This document shows, piece after piece, positions 35,131 to 43,189 of a DNA stretch of 64,000 nt; position 1 is the stretch's first letter; the number at the start of each line of letters is the position of its first letter. Both the position numbers and the translations under genes were made by a program. The stretch is from JADGNZ01 sp963715895. Lineage in GTDB: Bacteria > Acidobacteriota > Thermoanaerobaculia > Gp7-AA8. Under the pieces are notes generated by a model that saw nothing but the letters and a program-made list of their open reading frames with translations, was not told the origin of the DNA and ran no database searches. Location of the stretch: positions 5,084,001-5,148,000 of the forward strand of contig OY970284.1 of NCBI GenBank assembly GCA_963715895.1, given 5' to 3'.

Positions 35131-35538
35131 ATGCAGCATCGCGCAACCGGAACATTCGAGGTCAAGGTGGAACCCATCCCGGCGAACAGCAAAGGGGATC
35201 GTCCTTCCGTTCCGCGCTTCACCCTCGACAAACAGTACCGCGGCGATCTTGAAGGGACGAGTCAGGGCGAGATGATGACCGTGAATGGCACCGTGGAAGG
35301 ATCAGCGGCTGCCGTCGCCATCGAGCACTTCAACGGGTCGCTGAACGGCAGAAAGGGATCATTCGCTCTCGTCCACAGCAGCACCATGAGGCGGGGCGGC
35401 GAATTCTCGATGATCATCCGTGTGGTGCCTGATTCCGGGACCGAACAACTCGAAGGTCTGACCGGCACGCTGGAGATCGTCATCGAAGGCGGACAGCACC
35501 GCTATCACCTCGATTTCAGCCTTCCGGAATCGAAGTGA
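35131..35538 (+). CDS. DUF3224 family protein
   Basis: The 135-residue product matches DUF3224 from end to end: HRATGTFEVKVEP, LDKQYRGDLEGTSQGEMM, GSLNGRKGSFALVHSSTM, then VVPDSGTEQLEGLTGTLEI. It is a small lipocalin- or allene-oxide-cyclase-like beta barrel family with no known function and no signal peptide. It lies 33 bases after the exported protein gene and may be in the same transcript, although the family is usually found alone. Confidence 0.85.
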   Translation: MQHRATGTFEVKVEPIPANSKGDRPSVPRFTLDKQYRGDLEGTSQGEMMTVNGTVEGSAAAVAIEHFNGSLNGRKGSFALVHSSTMRRGGEFSMIIRVVPDSGTEQLEGLTGTLEIVIEGGQHRYHLDFSLPESK

Positions 35539-35558
35539 GGACGTGTTGACGCGGTTTC

Positions 35559-36920
35559 TCACGACTTCGTGGCATGCCGCGCCGCAGCCCTGTCGAGCTC
35601 CGATCGGACCGTATTCACCCACGGCAGCTCTTCGTTGCGCCTCTTCCGCGCCTCGGCGATGAGACGCAGATTGCGCGCGGTCGATTCCGGTTCCCAGCTC
35701 GCCCGCACCAGAGGAAGAGCGTTGCCGAGGGCATCGAGCGCCTCCTCTTCGTTGCGCAGCAGGACTGCTGCCTCGAGAAGGGTCGCGTAATCCCAATAGT
35801 CCGGCTGCCCGGCCTCGACGCGCCGGATGGCGGCGTAGCGGACGAGCGGAAGAAGCTCTTCCCGTTTCGGATCGGGCGGCTCCTTTAGTTCCATGAGCGT
35901 GACGGCGTTGATCCCGGGATACGCATCGCGCCAGTCGGCTTCGAATCCTTTCCGGTACGCGCCGATCGCTTTCTCGAGAAGGCCGCGAGCGAGGATCATC
36001 TCGTCCGCCTTCGAGGCCTCCTCCCACCGGTCCTTGTAGACCCGGCCGAGTATGCCGTAGGTTTCACTGCTCGGCCCGCGCCTGGCGATGAGCTCGAGGA
36101 GGATCTTCTCCGCCTCATCGCCTCGCCCGGCGCTGTTGAGCGCGAGCGCGAGTTGCTCCTGCACCATCACCGAATCGGCCAGCGGCCTCGGCATACGCCC
36201 CGCCAGGTCAATCATCGCCTGCCACGCCTTCACGCTCCGGTACGTCAGGAAGAGGTCGAGCAATACACCGACGTCGGCATATTCGATGTCACCGAGCGAC
36301 CGTTCGAAGGCAGCAAGGGCGCTCTCGCCCCCTTTCTTTGCCTCGCCGATCTTCCGGTGCCGGTCATCAGAGTCCGCTACGGCCTGCTGGAAGGAATCGG
36401 TCTTCAGATGCTCGACATCGGGGAACGGGAAATCATGGACGAGAGCTCGTATCGGACTGTCGCCACCCTCTCTCTCCTTCACCGCCGCTTCCTTCGCGGC
36501 GAGAAGAGCCTTCGTCAGCATCTGGCACTCATCCGCGGCGTTCTGCGGCACACCGGCTTTGTCGAGCGTATACGGCATAGCACGAAGTAGATTGAGATCG
36601 AACGGCAACTGACCTCTCCCCTGGGCAAAGATCAGCACCGTCGTTCGCGGCCGCACCGCGTGGCGGACGCCGAGCTCGTAGGCCACGTTTGCATTCGCGC
36701 TGGTCAGGTCGCCGACCGCGAAGCGGCAGAGGATGAGCCGTTCGAACATGGCCTTGTGAATGACGCCGCCGCCCGGCTCGTGGTCGGCGCGCAAGGGCTC
36801 GAGACCGGCAGCGACGATGGCCGGGGCGATCAGGTCGCGATAGACAGCGTCGAAGTCGACGATACCGGCAATGTCCGCCTTCTTGCCGAACAGCATGACC
36901 ACGAAGCAGAGATCGTTCAT
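35559..36920 (-). CDS. TIR-like/deoxyribosyltransferase-like domain plus TRAFs-binding (DUF4071) TPR protein
   Basis: From ATG 36920 (alternative 36938) the 453 residues split in two. The N-terminal 130 have a Rossmann-like effector domain of the nucleoside-deoxyribosyltransferase/TIR-like class (CFVVMLFGKKADI, LICRFAVGDLTSANANVAYELGVRHA, TTVLIFAQG). The C-terminal 280 match the TRAFs-binding/DUF4071 TPR region (WQAMIDLAGRMPRPLADS, QEQLALALNSAGRGDEAEKI, TYGILGRVYKDRWEEASKAD). Such fusions are found in bacterial conflict gene clusters; the enzyme activity is unproven. The gene converges on the TIR/exported/DUF3224 set. Confidence 0.75.
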   Translation of the reverse strand: MNDLCFVVMLFGKKADIAGIVDFDAVYRDLIAPAIVAAGLEPLRADHEPGGGVIHKAMFERLILCRFAVGDLTSANANVAYELGVRHAVRPRTTVLIFAQGRGQLPFDLNLLRAMPYTLDKAGVPQNAADECQMLTKALLAAKEAAVKEREGGDSPIRALVHDFPFPDVEHLKTDSFQQAVADSDDRHRKIGEAKKGGESALAAFERSLGDIEYADVGVLLDLFLTYRSVKAWQAMIDLAGRMPRPLADSVMVQEQLALALNSAGRGDEAEKILLELIARRGPSSETYGILGRVYKDRWEEASKADEMILARGLLEKAIGAYRKGFEADWRDAYPGINAVTLMELKEPPDPKREELLPLVRYAAIRRVEAGQPDYWDYATLLEAAVLLRNEEEALDALGNALPLVRASWEPESTARNLRLIAEARKRRNEELPWVNTVRSELDRAAARHATKS

Positions 36921-36977
36921 GCGGACGATTCCAGTCATTCACGACCAGTCACGAAACCGGATGTCGTTCGTCCCTTC

Positions 36978-37781
36978 TCAATTTCCCCTCTCGGCCGCTA
37001 CCGATTCCTCCTGGTGAAGAAGCGATCGCACTTCCTCCGGGACTTCAAGCGTTGGTGGCGCTCCGGGGATGGCCAGGAGGAAGCCCTGGACCAGCGAGAT
37101 GTTCATCGCGCGCAGCGTGAACAGGTCCTCCATCCTTTCCACCCCCTCGGCGATGACGGCGCAGTCGAGTCTCACGCCTATATGCTGGACCGACTCGATG
37201 AGCGCGCGGCGGCGGTGGTCTTCGGCGCAGCCGTGGATGAAGTAGCGGTCGAGCTTCAGATAGTCGGGATGGGCGTCGAGGATGAGCCGGTAGTTTCCGT
37301 GGCCGAGGCCGAGGTCGTCGATGCTGATCCGGACGCCGAGGGAACGGAGGTCGTCGAGCGCCCGGATGAGATGCGTCGAGTCGAAATACGTCGACTGCTC
37401 GATGATCTCCACGACCAGATCGCACGTATCGATCCCGTAATCGGAAGCGGTTCTCTCCACATAGGCAGGGAAGGTGCGGTCGCGCTCGAGCGTCCCGGCG
37501 TGCACGTTCACCGTCAGGCGGGGAATGGATTGCGGCAGGAGGCGTTGGCGCGCGGCGAAGGCCGCGGCGATGCAGCAGCGGTCCGCGGCCACCTCTTCCT
37601 GTTTCAGTCGGATGTAGTCGAAGAGCACGGAGGCGCGCTCGAAATGCGTGCCGGCCGGTCCGCGCGTGAGCGCCTCGAGTCCCCAGACCTCGCAGTCCGG
37701 AGAGGAGATGTCGAAGATCGGTTGAAATACTGTCGAAAGCTGCTGCCCATTGAGTAGGAGACCGAGCTTCTCACTGATCAC
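36978..37781 (-). CDS. EAL-domain cyclic-di-GMP phosphodiesterase
   Basis: The GTG start 37781 overlaps the TGA of the upstream receiver gene (GTGA), giving 267 residues that are just one EAL domain. The catalytic set is present: Glu36 in EALTRG, the Asn in LTVNVHAGTLERD, EIIEQS, the Asp pair in IDDLGLGHGNY, Lys in YLKLDRY, and AEGVE plus QGFLLA. It should hydrolyse c-di-GMP to pGpG. The neighbouring stand-alone receiver is its probable control subunit. Frames further upstream are shadows of the receiver gene. Confidence 0.93.
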   Translation of the reverse strand: MISEKLGLLLNGQQLSTVFQPIFDISSPDCEVWGLEALTRGPAGTHFERASVLFDYIRLKQEEVAADRCCIAAAFAARQRLLPQSIPRLTVNVHAGTLERDRTFPAYVERTASDYGIDTCDLVVEIIEQSTYFDSTHLIRALDDLRSLGVRISIDDLGLGHGNYRLILDAHPDYLKLDRYFIHGCAEDHRRRALIESVQHIGVRLDCAVIAEGVERMEDLFTLRAMNISLVQGFLLAIPGAPPTLEVPEEVRSLLHQEESVAAERGN

Positions 37782-38155
37782 GCCGGTACCTCGGCGACCG
37801 CGGTGAGTGCTGCGGCCAGAACCGCCAGCGACGTAGGCTTCTGCAGAACGACGGCGGCGCCGAGGCGGAGGGCCTCCGCCTGGAGCTCGGGCGTGCTGTG
37901 CGCCGTCATCACCACCAGCCGCACGTCGAGCGCCCGCTCGCGGATGAACGAGAGGACCCGCAAGCCGTCCGCCTCCTGAAGCGGAGAGATATAGATGTCG
38001 GTGAGGACGACGTCGAAGTGGACGTTCGCCAGAAGCGCCTGCGCTTCGGCCACCTCGGCCACACACTCGCAGATGAAGCCGCGCTGTTCGAGATAGTCGC
38101 GAAGGGCCGTCATCAGCGCGGGCTCGTCGTCGATGATGAGAATTTTAGAAGACAT
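37778..38155 (-). CDS. stand-alone response-regulator receiver
   Basis: The 125 residues from ATG 38155 (MSSKILIIDDEP) are a CheY-like receiver: acidic pair D9/D10, phosphorylation site Asp53 (VLTDIYIS), Thr in VVMTAHST and the conserved Lys in VLQKPTS. There is no output domain; translational coupling to the EAL gene points to control of c-di-GMP breakdown. It probably receives phosphate from the nearby kinase (39606-42440). Confidence 0.92.
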   Translation of the reverse strand: MSSKILIIDDEPALMTALRDYLEQRGFICECVAEVAEAQALLANVHFDVVLTDIYISPLQEADGLRVLSFIRERALDVRLVVMTAHSTPELQAEALRLGAAVVLQKPTSLAVLAAALTAVAEVPA

Positions 38156-38265
38156 CGATGTCCATGGTGACGCTCCAGCGCAACGGACGTGCCATCGGCG
38201 GGTGCTCACGCCGCGGCGAAGAGATGAGGGTCAGGCCGTCCTGATTCCGGAAAACGGTCCGGGAT

Positions 38266-39609
38266 TCAGACTCCCCCCTTGTACGATTTCATTTTCTGAT
38301 ACAGCGTGCTGCGTGGAATTCCGAGGCGCACAGCGGCGCGCTCCACGTTCCCGCTCTCCTCGCCGACCACGCGGAGGACGTGCAGTCGCTCGACGTCGGC
38401 CAGCTTGTCCGCGGCGTTGGAGACCGCCCCCAGACCGCGCCCGTCGAAATCGAACCGGAGGTCGGCGGCGGCGATGGTCTCTCCGTGCGACAGCAGCAAG
38501 GCCCGCTCGATGACGTTCCGCAGCTCGCGCACGTTGCCCGGCCAGGAGTAGCTCTCGAGGGCGGCGATGGCGTCGCGCCGCAACCGCCGCTCCGTCGCAC
38601 CGATCTCCGATCCGAGCGACCGGAGGAACGTCTCGGCCAGCATGGGGATGTCCTCCACCCGGCGCCGCAGCGGCGGTACGTTCAACGTGATCGTGCTGAT
38701 GCGGAAATAGAGATCGCTACGGAACTTCTCCTCGCGTGCCAGCGCCACCAGATCGCGGTGCGTGGCGGCGATGAGGCGGATGTCGGAGTAGCGGTCGTGC
38801 AGCTCCCCCACCCGGCGGAATTGCTTCTCCTCCACCACCTTCAGCAGCTTGGCCTGCATCGGAAGGTCCATGTCGCCGATCTCGTCGAGAAAGACGCTGC
38901 CGCCGTCGGCAATCTCGAGCAGGCCGGCCTTCTTCGTCACGGCGCCGGTGAAGGCACCGCGCTCGTGGCCGAAGAGCTCCGACTCCACGAGGTCGCGTGC
39001 GAAGCCGGCGCAGTTCAGCTCCACGAACGGCTCGTCGCCGCGGGGGCTGCTGCGATGCAGCCAGCGCGCGAGAACGCCTTTCCCCGATCCGGTCTCACCG
39101 CAGACGAGCACCGTGCGGTCCGAGCCTGCCACGCTCTCGGCATCGGCGCGCAGCCGCTGGAGCGCCTCGCTCGTCCCGACGAACGGATCGACGGCGCGCA
39201 CCGCGGAGCGCGAGCGGACGGCGGCGTCGCGTTTCAGCACTTTCCGGGAAGCGAGCAGGCGTTGCAGGATGACCAGCAGCGTGGCCAGTTCCACCGGCTT
39301 GGTGAGGAAGTGGTCGGCGCCGAGCTTCACCGCCGTCACGGCCAGATCGACGGAGGCGTGCCCGGTCAGGACCACCACCGGCAGCGTCGGATGAACGGCC
39401 TTGATCTCCGACAGCAGCGTCAGCGTGTCGCCGTCCGGCAGCCGGTAATCGAGGACGATCGCGTCGGGATGCGCGGTGCGAAGCGCAGAGCGCGCGGATC
39501 GGACGTCGGCCGCTTCCTCCACGGTCCAGCCCTGCACCTCCAGATAGTCGCGGACGGCGAAACGGATCGCTGCTTCATCGTCGACGAGCAGAACGCTGGG
39601 GCGCTTCAT
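38266..39609 (-). CDS. NtrC-family sigma-54-dependent response regulator
   Basis: The 447-residue protein has a receiver (1-120, phosphosite Asp54 in VLDYRLPDG, Lys104), the AAA+ sigma-54 activation domain (about 142-375) with Walker A GETGSGKG (171-178), the sigma-54 contact loop GAFTGA (218-223) and VFLDEIGDMD, and a C-terminal Fis-type helix-turn-helix (VERAAVRLGIPRSTLYQKMK). It activates transcription by sigma-54 holoenzyme after phosphorylation. Its ATG overlaps the stop of the kinase gene (39606-39609), so the pair is a cognate two-component system. Confidence 0.95.
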   Translation of the reverse strand: MKRPSVLLVDDEAAIRFAVRDYLEVQGWTVEEAADVRSARSALRTAHPDAIVLDYRLPDGDTLTLLSEIKAVHPTLPVVVLTGHASVDLAVTAVKLGADHFLTKPVELATLLVILQRLLASRKVLKRDAAVRSRSAVRAVDPFVGTSEALQRLRADAESVAGSDRTVLVCGETGSGKGVLARWLHRSSPRGDEPFVELNCAGFARDLVESELFGHERGAFTGAVTKKAGLLEIADGGSVFLDEIGDMDLPMQAKLLKVVEEKQFRRVGELHDRYSDIRLIAATHRDLVALAREEKFRSDLYFRISTITLNVPPLRRRVEDIPMLAETFLRSLGSEIGATERRLRRDAIAALESYSWPGNVRELRNVIERALLLSHGETIAAADLRFDFDGRGLGAVSNAADKLADVERLHVLRVVGEESGNVERAAVRLGIPRSTLYQKMKSYKGGV

Positions 39610-42440
39610 CCGGCCGCGGAGCCCCCGCGTCGCCGGGCAACCTCATTCGAATTCTCAGAATCTCCCGTCGCCGCCGTGGCGCGCGCGGCCGGTATGACGA
39701 TCGTCACCACCGCCCCATCCGCGTCCTGGCGGTTGGCGATCGTGATCTCGCCGTGGTGCGCGGCGACGATCTTCCGGGTGATGGAGAGTCCGAGCCCGAT
39801 GCCTCCCTTGCGCCGGCTGTAGAACGGCGCGAAGACCCGCTCGGTCTCCTCGGTCTGCAGTCCCGGACCTTCGTCGGTGACCATGCAAACGATCTCCTCG
39901 CCGCGGCTCATCGCCGCGACGCGAACCTCGGAACCGTCGGGCGAAAGCTGGACGGCATTGGCGATCACGTTCTGGAAAACCTGCTCCATGCGCGCGCTGT
40001 CGATCCGGGCATCGGGCAAACCGTCTTCGATGGAGGTGACGATGCGGATCCCCCGCGCCGTGGCGGCGACGAAGCACTCGCAGACGGCGGCGGCGATCGG
40101 CGTGGCGATCGGCGCCGCGTGCATCGCCAGCGCGGGCGGCTTTCCGTACTCGAGAAGGTCGCCCATGAGGCGGTTCAGACGGTCCACCTCCTCGCGCAGC
40201 GGGACGATGTAGCGGCGCAGGTGCGGCGTCTCGCCGAGGCGCGCCTCCCACGCGTCGAGTGTGGCGGAGATCGTAAAGAGCGGATTGCGGACCTCGTGCG
40301 CGACGCCGCCGACGATCGCACCGAGCGTGGCCGCGATCTCCGTCTGCCGGAGCGATTCCTCCAGACTGGTGACCAGGGTCAGGTCGTACACGACCACCGT
40401 GACCAGCCGCTCGGTTCTGTCCAGATCGGTCACGAAGCTCGAGACCTGCCACACCGACCCGATCTCAGGATCGGTGGCGCGCGACTCCGCCGAGCGTCCG
40501 AAGTCGTTCGCGTAGCGCGCCAGCCGGCTTACCGTCTGCCACGGCTCGCCCGGGAGGTCGCCGACAGGACGGTGCAGCAATTCCTGGAAGGGAAGCTTTG
40601 CCAGCCGCTGCGCGGCCCGGTTGAGCCGGCGAATCTCCCCCTTGCCGTCGAGCAGGATGATCGGAACCTGCACCGCGTCGAAGGTCTGCCGCCATTCCTC
40701 GGCGACGTTCGACACGGTGTTGAAGATTTCCTGCTGCGTCGACTCGTACCGCTTCAGCTCCGTGACGTCGCGGGTGATCTTGGCGAATCCGCGCAGCGCC
40801 CCGTTCTCATCGACGATGCGCGTCACCGTCACCGCGCCACGGAAGCGGCTGCCGTCTTTGCGGACACGCCATCCTTCGAGCTCGGCGCGCCCCTCCTCCG
40901 CCGCCATCAACAGCTCGGCCGCGGCGGCCGGCACGTCTTCAGGGAGGAAGAAGATCGAGGTATCGCGGCCGAGAATCTCCGTGGCCGAGTAGCCGGTGAT
41001 CCGCTGCGCTCCTTCGTTCCAGCTCACCACCTTCCCTTCGCTGTCCAGCATGAAGATGGCGTAATCGGTCACGCTCTCGAGAAGGAGGCGGAAGCGCTCC
41101 TCGCTCTCGCGCATCGACCGCTCGGCGGCGCGGCGCCGGGTAACGTCGCGGTTGATGCTGAGAATGACCTTCCGGCCGCCGTACCACGCCTCCGCTGCGT
41201 TGATCTCGACGTCCATGATCGTGCCGTCGCGGCGGTATTGCTGCGATTCCATCGAGGAGTAACGGCCTGACTCCTCGTGCATCGTGCGCAGCATGCGCTT
41301 GCCGCGTGAGGGATCGACGGAGAGGGTCTCCATCGACCGGCCCACCAGCTCGCCCCGCGGAAAGTCGTACATGATGCAGGCTTGGTCGTTGGCGTCGAGT
41401 ACCTCCTCGGTCACCGGATCGAGGACGAGGATAGGGTCGTAGGCGTGCTCGAAAAGGCCGCGGTATTCGCGCTCCGATTCGCGGAGCGCCTCGATCATCC
41501 GCTTCCGCTCGGTGACATCCCGCGCCAGTCCCTGGCAGCCGATCAGCGTTCCCGAGGCGTCGAAACGTGCCGCGGCGGTGATGAGGCAATCGAGAATGCG
41601 GCCATCGCTCGCCACCAGGCGCAACTCGTAATCGATGACGAAGCCACGCCGCAGCGCGTGCATGAACGGAGCGATGTCGTCGGCGTCGGCGACGAGATCC
41701 CGCAACGGCTTGCCGATCATGGCCTCGCGCGAGGCGCCGAACAGCGCCAGCCCGGCGGTATTGACGTCGAGGACGGCCCCGTTCTCCGTGATCAGCGCCG
41801 CGTCGCGGATCTGCTCGAACAGTTCCGTATAGCGGGCGGAGGTCCGGCCGAGCTCACGCTGCGCGGCCACGCGGTCGCTGACCGATCTCCGGCTGAGGAT
41901 CGCCAGAAACAGCAGCATCGCGCAGGCGCTTGCCAGCAGCAGCGACAGGGCGCCCATGAGAATGCCGTGGCGGCGCATGCGGTCGGTGTAGAACTGGCGC
42001 GCCATGTCCTCGACGTCGTGCATGCGCACGAAGGCGTCGGTCGTGACGGCGTTCCGGGTCCGCGCGTCAAGTGTGGCACTCGACGATAGCGATCGGCGCA
42101 CCCTGGTCAGTTGATCGACGATCCGAGGCTGGATGGTGTCGAAGAGGTCGCTCTCCTGTTCCAGGCTCCACAGGTCGTTCGTCGCCTGAGCAGCCAGACG
42201 GGAGATATCGCCCTTCCCTTCGAAGGGTCCCACCGATGCCTCGTGCAGCTCACCGAGCGACCGCTCCGCTGCCGTGACCAGGACGAAGAAGCGCACGCGC
42301 TGCTCCATCATCTGGTGCTGCCGGACCGCGAGAAAGATCAGCCACGCCGAGAGGATCGTGAGAACCACGACGACGCCGATCGTCATCGAGAGAAAACGCG
42401 GGCGCCAGACCCGGCCGGCGGGTGAGATCGAAGGGGACAT
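39606..42440 (-). CDS. multi-PAS membrane sensor histidine kinase
   Basis: The 944 residues (ATG 42440; a GTG at 42476 is possible) have two transmembrane helices (about 18-42 and 155-180) around a periplasmic helical domain, then four PAS-like domains (for example YTELFEQIRDAALITENGAV, YRGLFEHAYDPILVLDPVTE, FRLLLESVTDYAIFMLDSEG), a dimerisation domain with His715 (AHEVRNPL) and a HATPase_c domain (ANAVQLSPDG, VTDEGPGL, KGGIGLGLSITRKIV). It autophosphorylates and should pass phosphate to the NtrC-type regulator next to it. Confidence 0.93.
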   Translation of the reverse strand: MSPSISPAGRVWRPRFLSMTIGVVVVLTILSAWLIFLAVRQHQMMEQRVRFFVLVTAAERSLGELHEASVGPFEGKGDISRLAAQATNDLWSLEQESDLFDTIQPRIVDQLTRVRRSLSSSATLDARTRNAVTTDAFVRMHDVEDMARQFYTDRMRRHGILMGALSLLLASACAMLLFLAILSRRSVSDRVAAQRELGRTSARYTELFEQIRDAALITENGAVLDVNTAGLALFGASREAMIGKPLRDLVADADDIAPFMHALRRGFVIDYELRLVASDGRILDCLITAAARFDASGTLIGCQGLARDVTERKRMIEALRESEREYRGLFEHAYDPILVLDPVTEEVLDANDQACIMYDFPRGELVGRSMETLSVDPSRGKRMLRTMHEESGRYSSMESQQYRRDGTIMDVEINAAEAWYGGRKVILSINRDVTRRRAAERSMRESEERFRLLLESVTDYAIFMLDSEGKVVSWNEGAQRITGYSATEILGRDTSIFFLPEDVPAAAAELLMAAEEGRAELEGWRVRKDGSRFRGAVTVTRIVDENGALRGFAKITRDVTELKRYESTQQEIFNTVSNVAEEWRQTFDAVQVPIILLDGKGEIRRLNRAAQRLAKLPFQELLHRPVGDLPGEPWQTVSRLARYANDFGRSAESRATDPEIGSVWQVSSFVTDLDRTERLVTVVVYDLTLVTSLEESLRQTEIAATLGAIVGGVAHEVRNPLFTISATLDAWEARLGETPHLRRYIVPLREEVDRLNRLMGDLLEYGKPPALAMHAAPIATPIAAAVCECFVAATARGIRIVTSIEDGLPDARIDSARMEQVFQNVIANAVQLSPDGSEVRVAAMSRGEEIVCMVTDEGPGLQTEETERVFAPFYSRRKGGIGLGLSITRKIVAAHHGEITIANRQDADGAVVTIVIPAARATAATGDSENSNEVARRRGGSAAG

Positions 42441-42568
42441 TGATTGTTGGGAGGTCTGGAGGTCTGGACCGGCCACCCGGGCGAAATATACCGCCCCGGA
42501 TGCTCGCCTGACTACTTATTTGAGCCCGGTGGGTAGGGAAATGTCCGCTTGAAGACCCTTGTAGGTGT

Positions 42569-42946
42569 ATGCACGTCCTCTCGGCACTCTCCAAGCCGGC
42601 GGCATCGGCCGCCTGTGCGGACTATTTCGTCACCCTCGGCTGGGAGGTCGACAGCATCACCGAGCCGGCGATTGCCGAGCGCATGCTCACCTTTCGCCGG
42701 TACGACGCCGTCATCACCGACCTTCAGTTCGATGGCTTGTGCTGCACGGCCGGGCTGGACGTCGTTCGCGCGGCCAAACGGCGCGGCCGGAACCCGGTGG
42801 TGGTGGTGCTGGCTACGGTGGTCTCGGAGGAAGTGCTGTCCGAGACGCACGCCGCCGGCGCCGACTGCCTCCTGCTGAAGCCCCAAAGTCTCGACGTCAT
42901 CGCCGCGCAATTGAGCGCGCGAGTGCCGGCCGCCGGCGCGAAGTAG
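42569..42946 (+). CDS. orphan receiver-like protein, degenerate acidic pocket
   Basis: The 125-residue product is predicted to have the receiver fold with the phosphosite-like Asp in AVITDLQFDG (about residue 51) and the Lys in LLLKPQS, but the N-terminal acidic pair after beta-1 (usually DD) is missing (MHVLSALSKPAASA). It may bind without normal phosphorylation. It is divergent from the kinase gene (129 bases between starts) and has no output domain. Confidence 0.75.
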   Translation: MHVLSALSKPAASAACADYFVTLGWEVDSITEPAIAERMLTFRRYDAVITDLQFDGLCCTAGLDVVRAAKRRGRNPVVVVLATVVSEEVLSETHAAGADCLLLKPQSLDVIAAQLSARVPAAGAK

Positions 42947-42953
42947 ACTGAAC

Positions 42954-42973
42954 CGGAGCGCTGGCGTCTCGCC
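42954..42973 (+). repeat. third copy of dispersed repeat CGGAGCGCTGGCGTCTCGCC
   Basis: This copy is identical to the one at 31959-31978, and lies 8 bases after the stop of the orphan receiver gene. The 240-base gap 42947-43189 holds no gene; it probably includes the promoter of the CHAT operon. Confidence 0.75.
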
Positions 42974-43189
42974 GCTGAGGTCTTGAAGATAGGCATCCGT
43001 CACGTCTTGGTCGCGTCGTAGAGCCGCAAGTGCTCCGACAAACCAGCAACGGTGCTTCGTTGTATCCTTCCACCTTCTCCCGACATTTGAAGTGACGTCC
43101 GGACCGATTCGCTTGCGAACAGGGATTCCTTTTTTCGAAGGGGTTCCGCGCTGAACTGCGCGAAAAGGTCCGTCTATCGACTTCGAGAG

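Noticed and set aside
39753..41270. 505-codon plus-strand frame opposite the histidine kinase
   Set aside because: Shadow; the kinase frame carries all conserved motifs.
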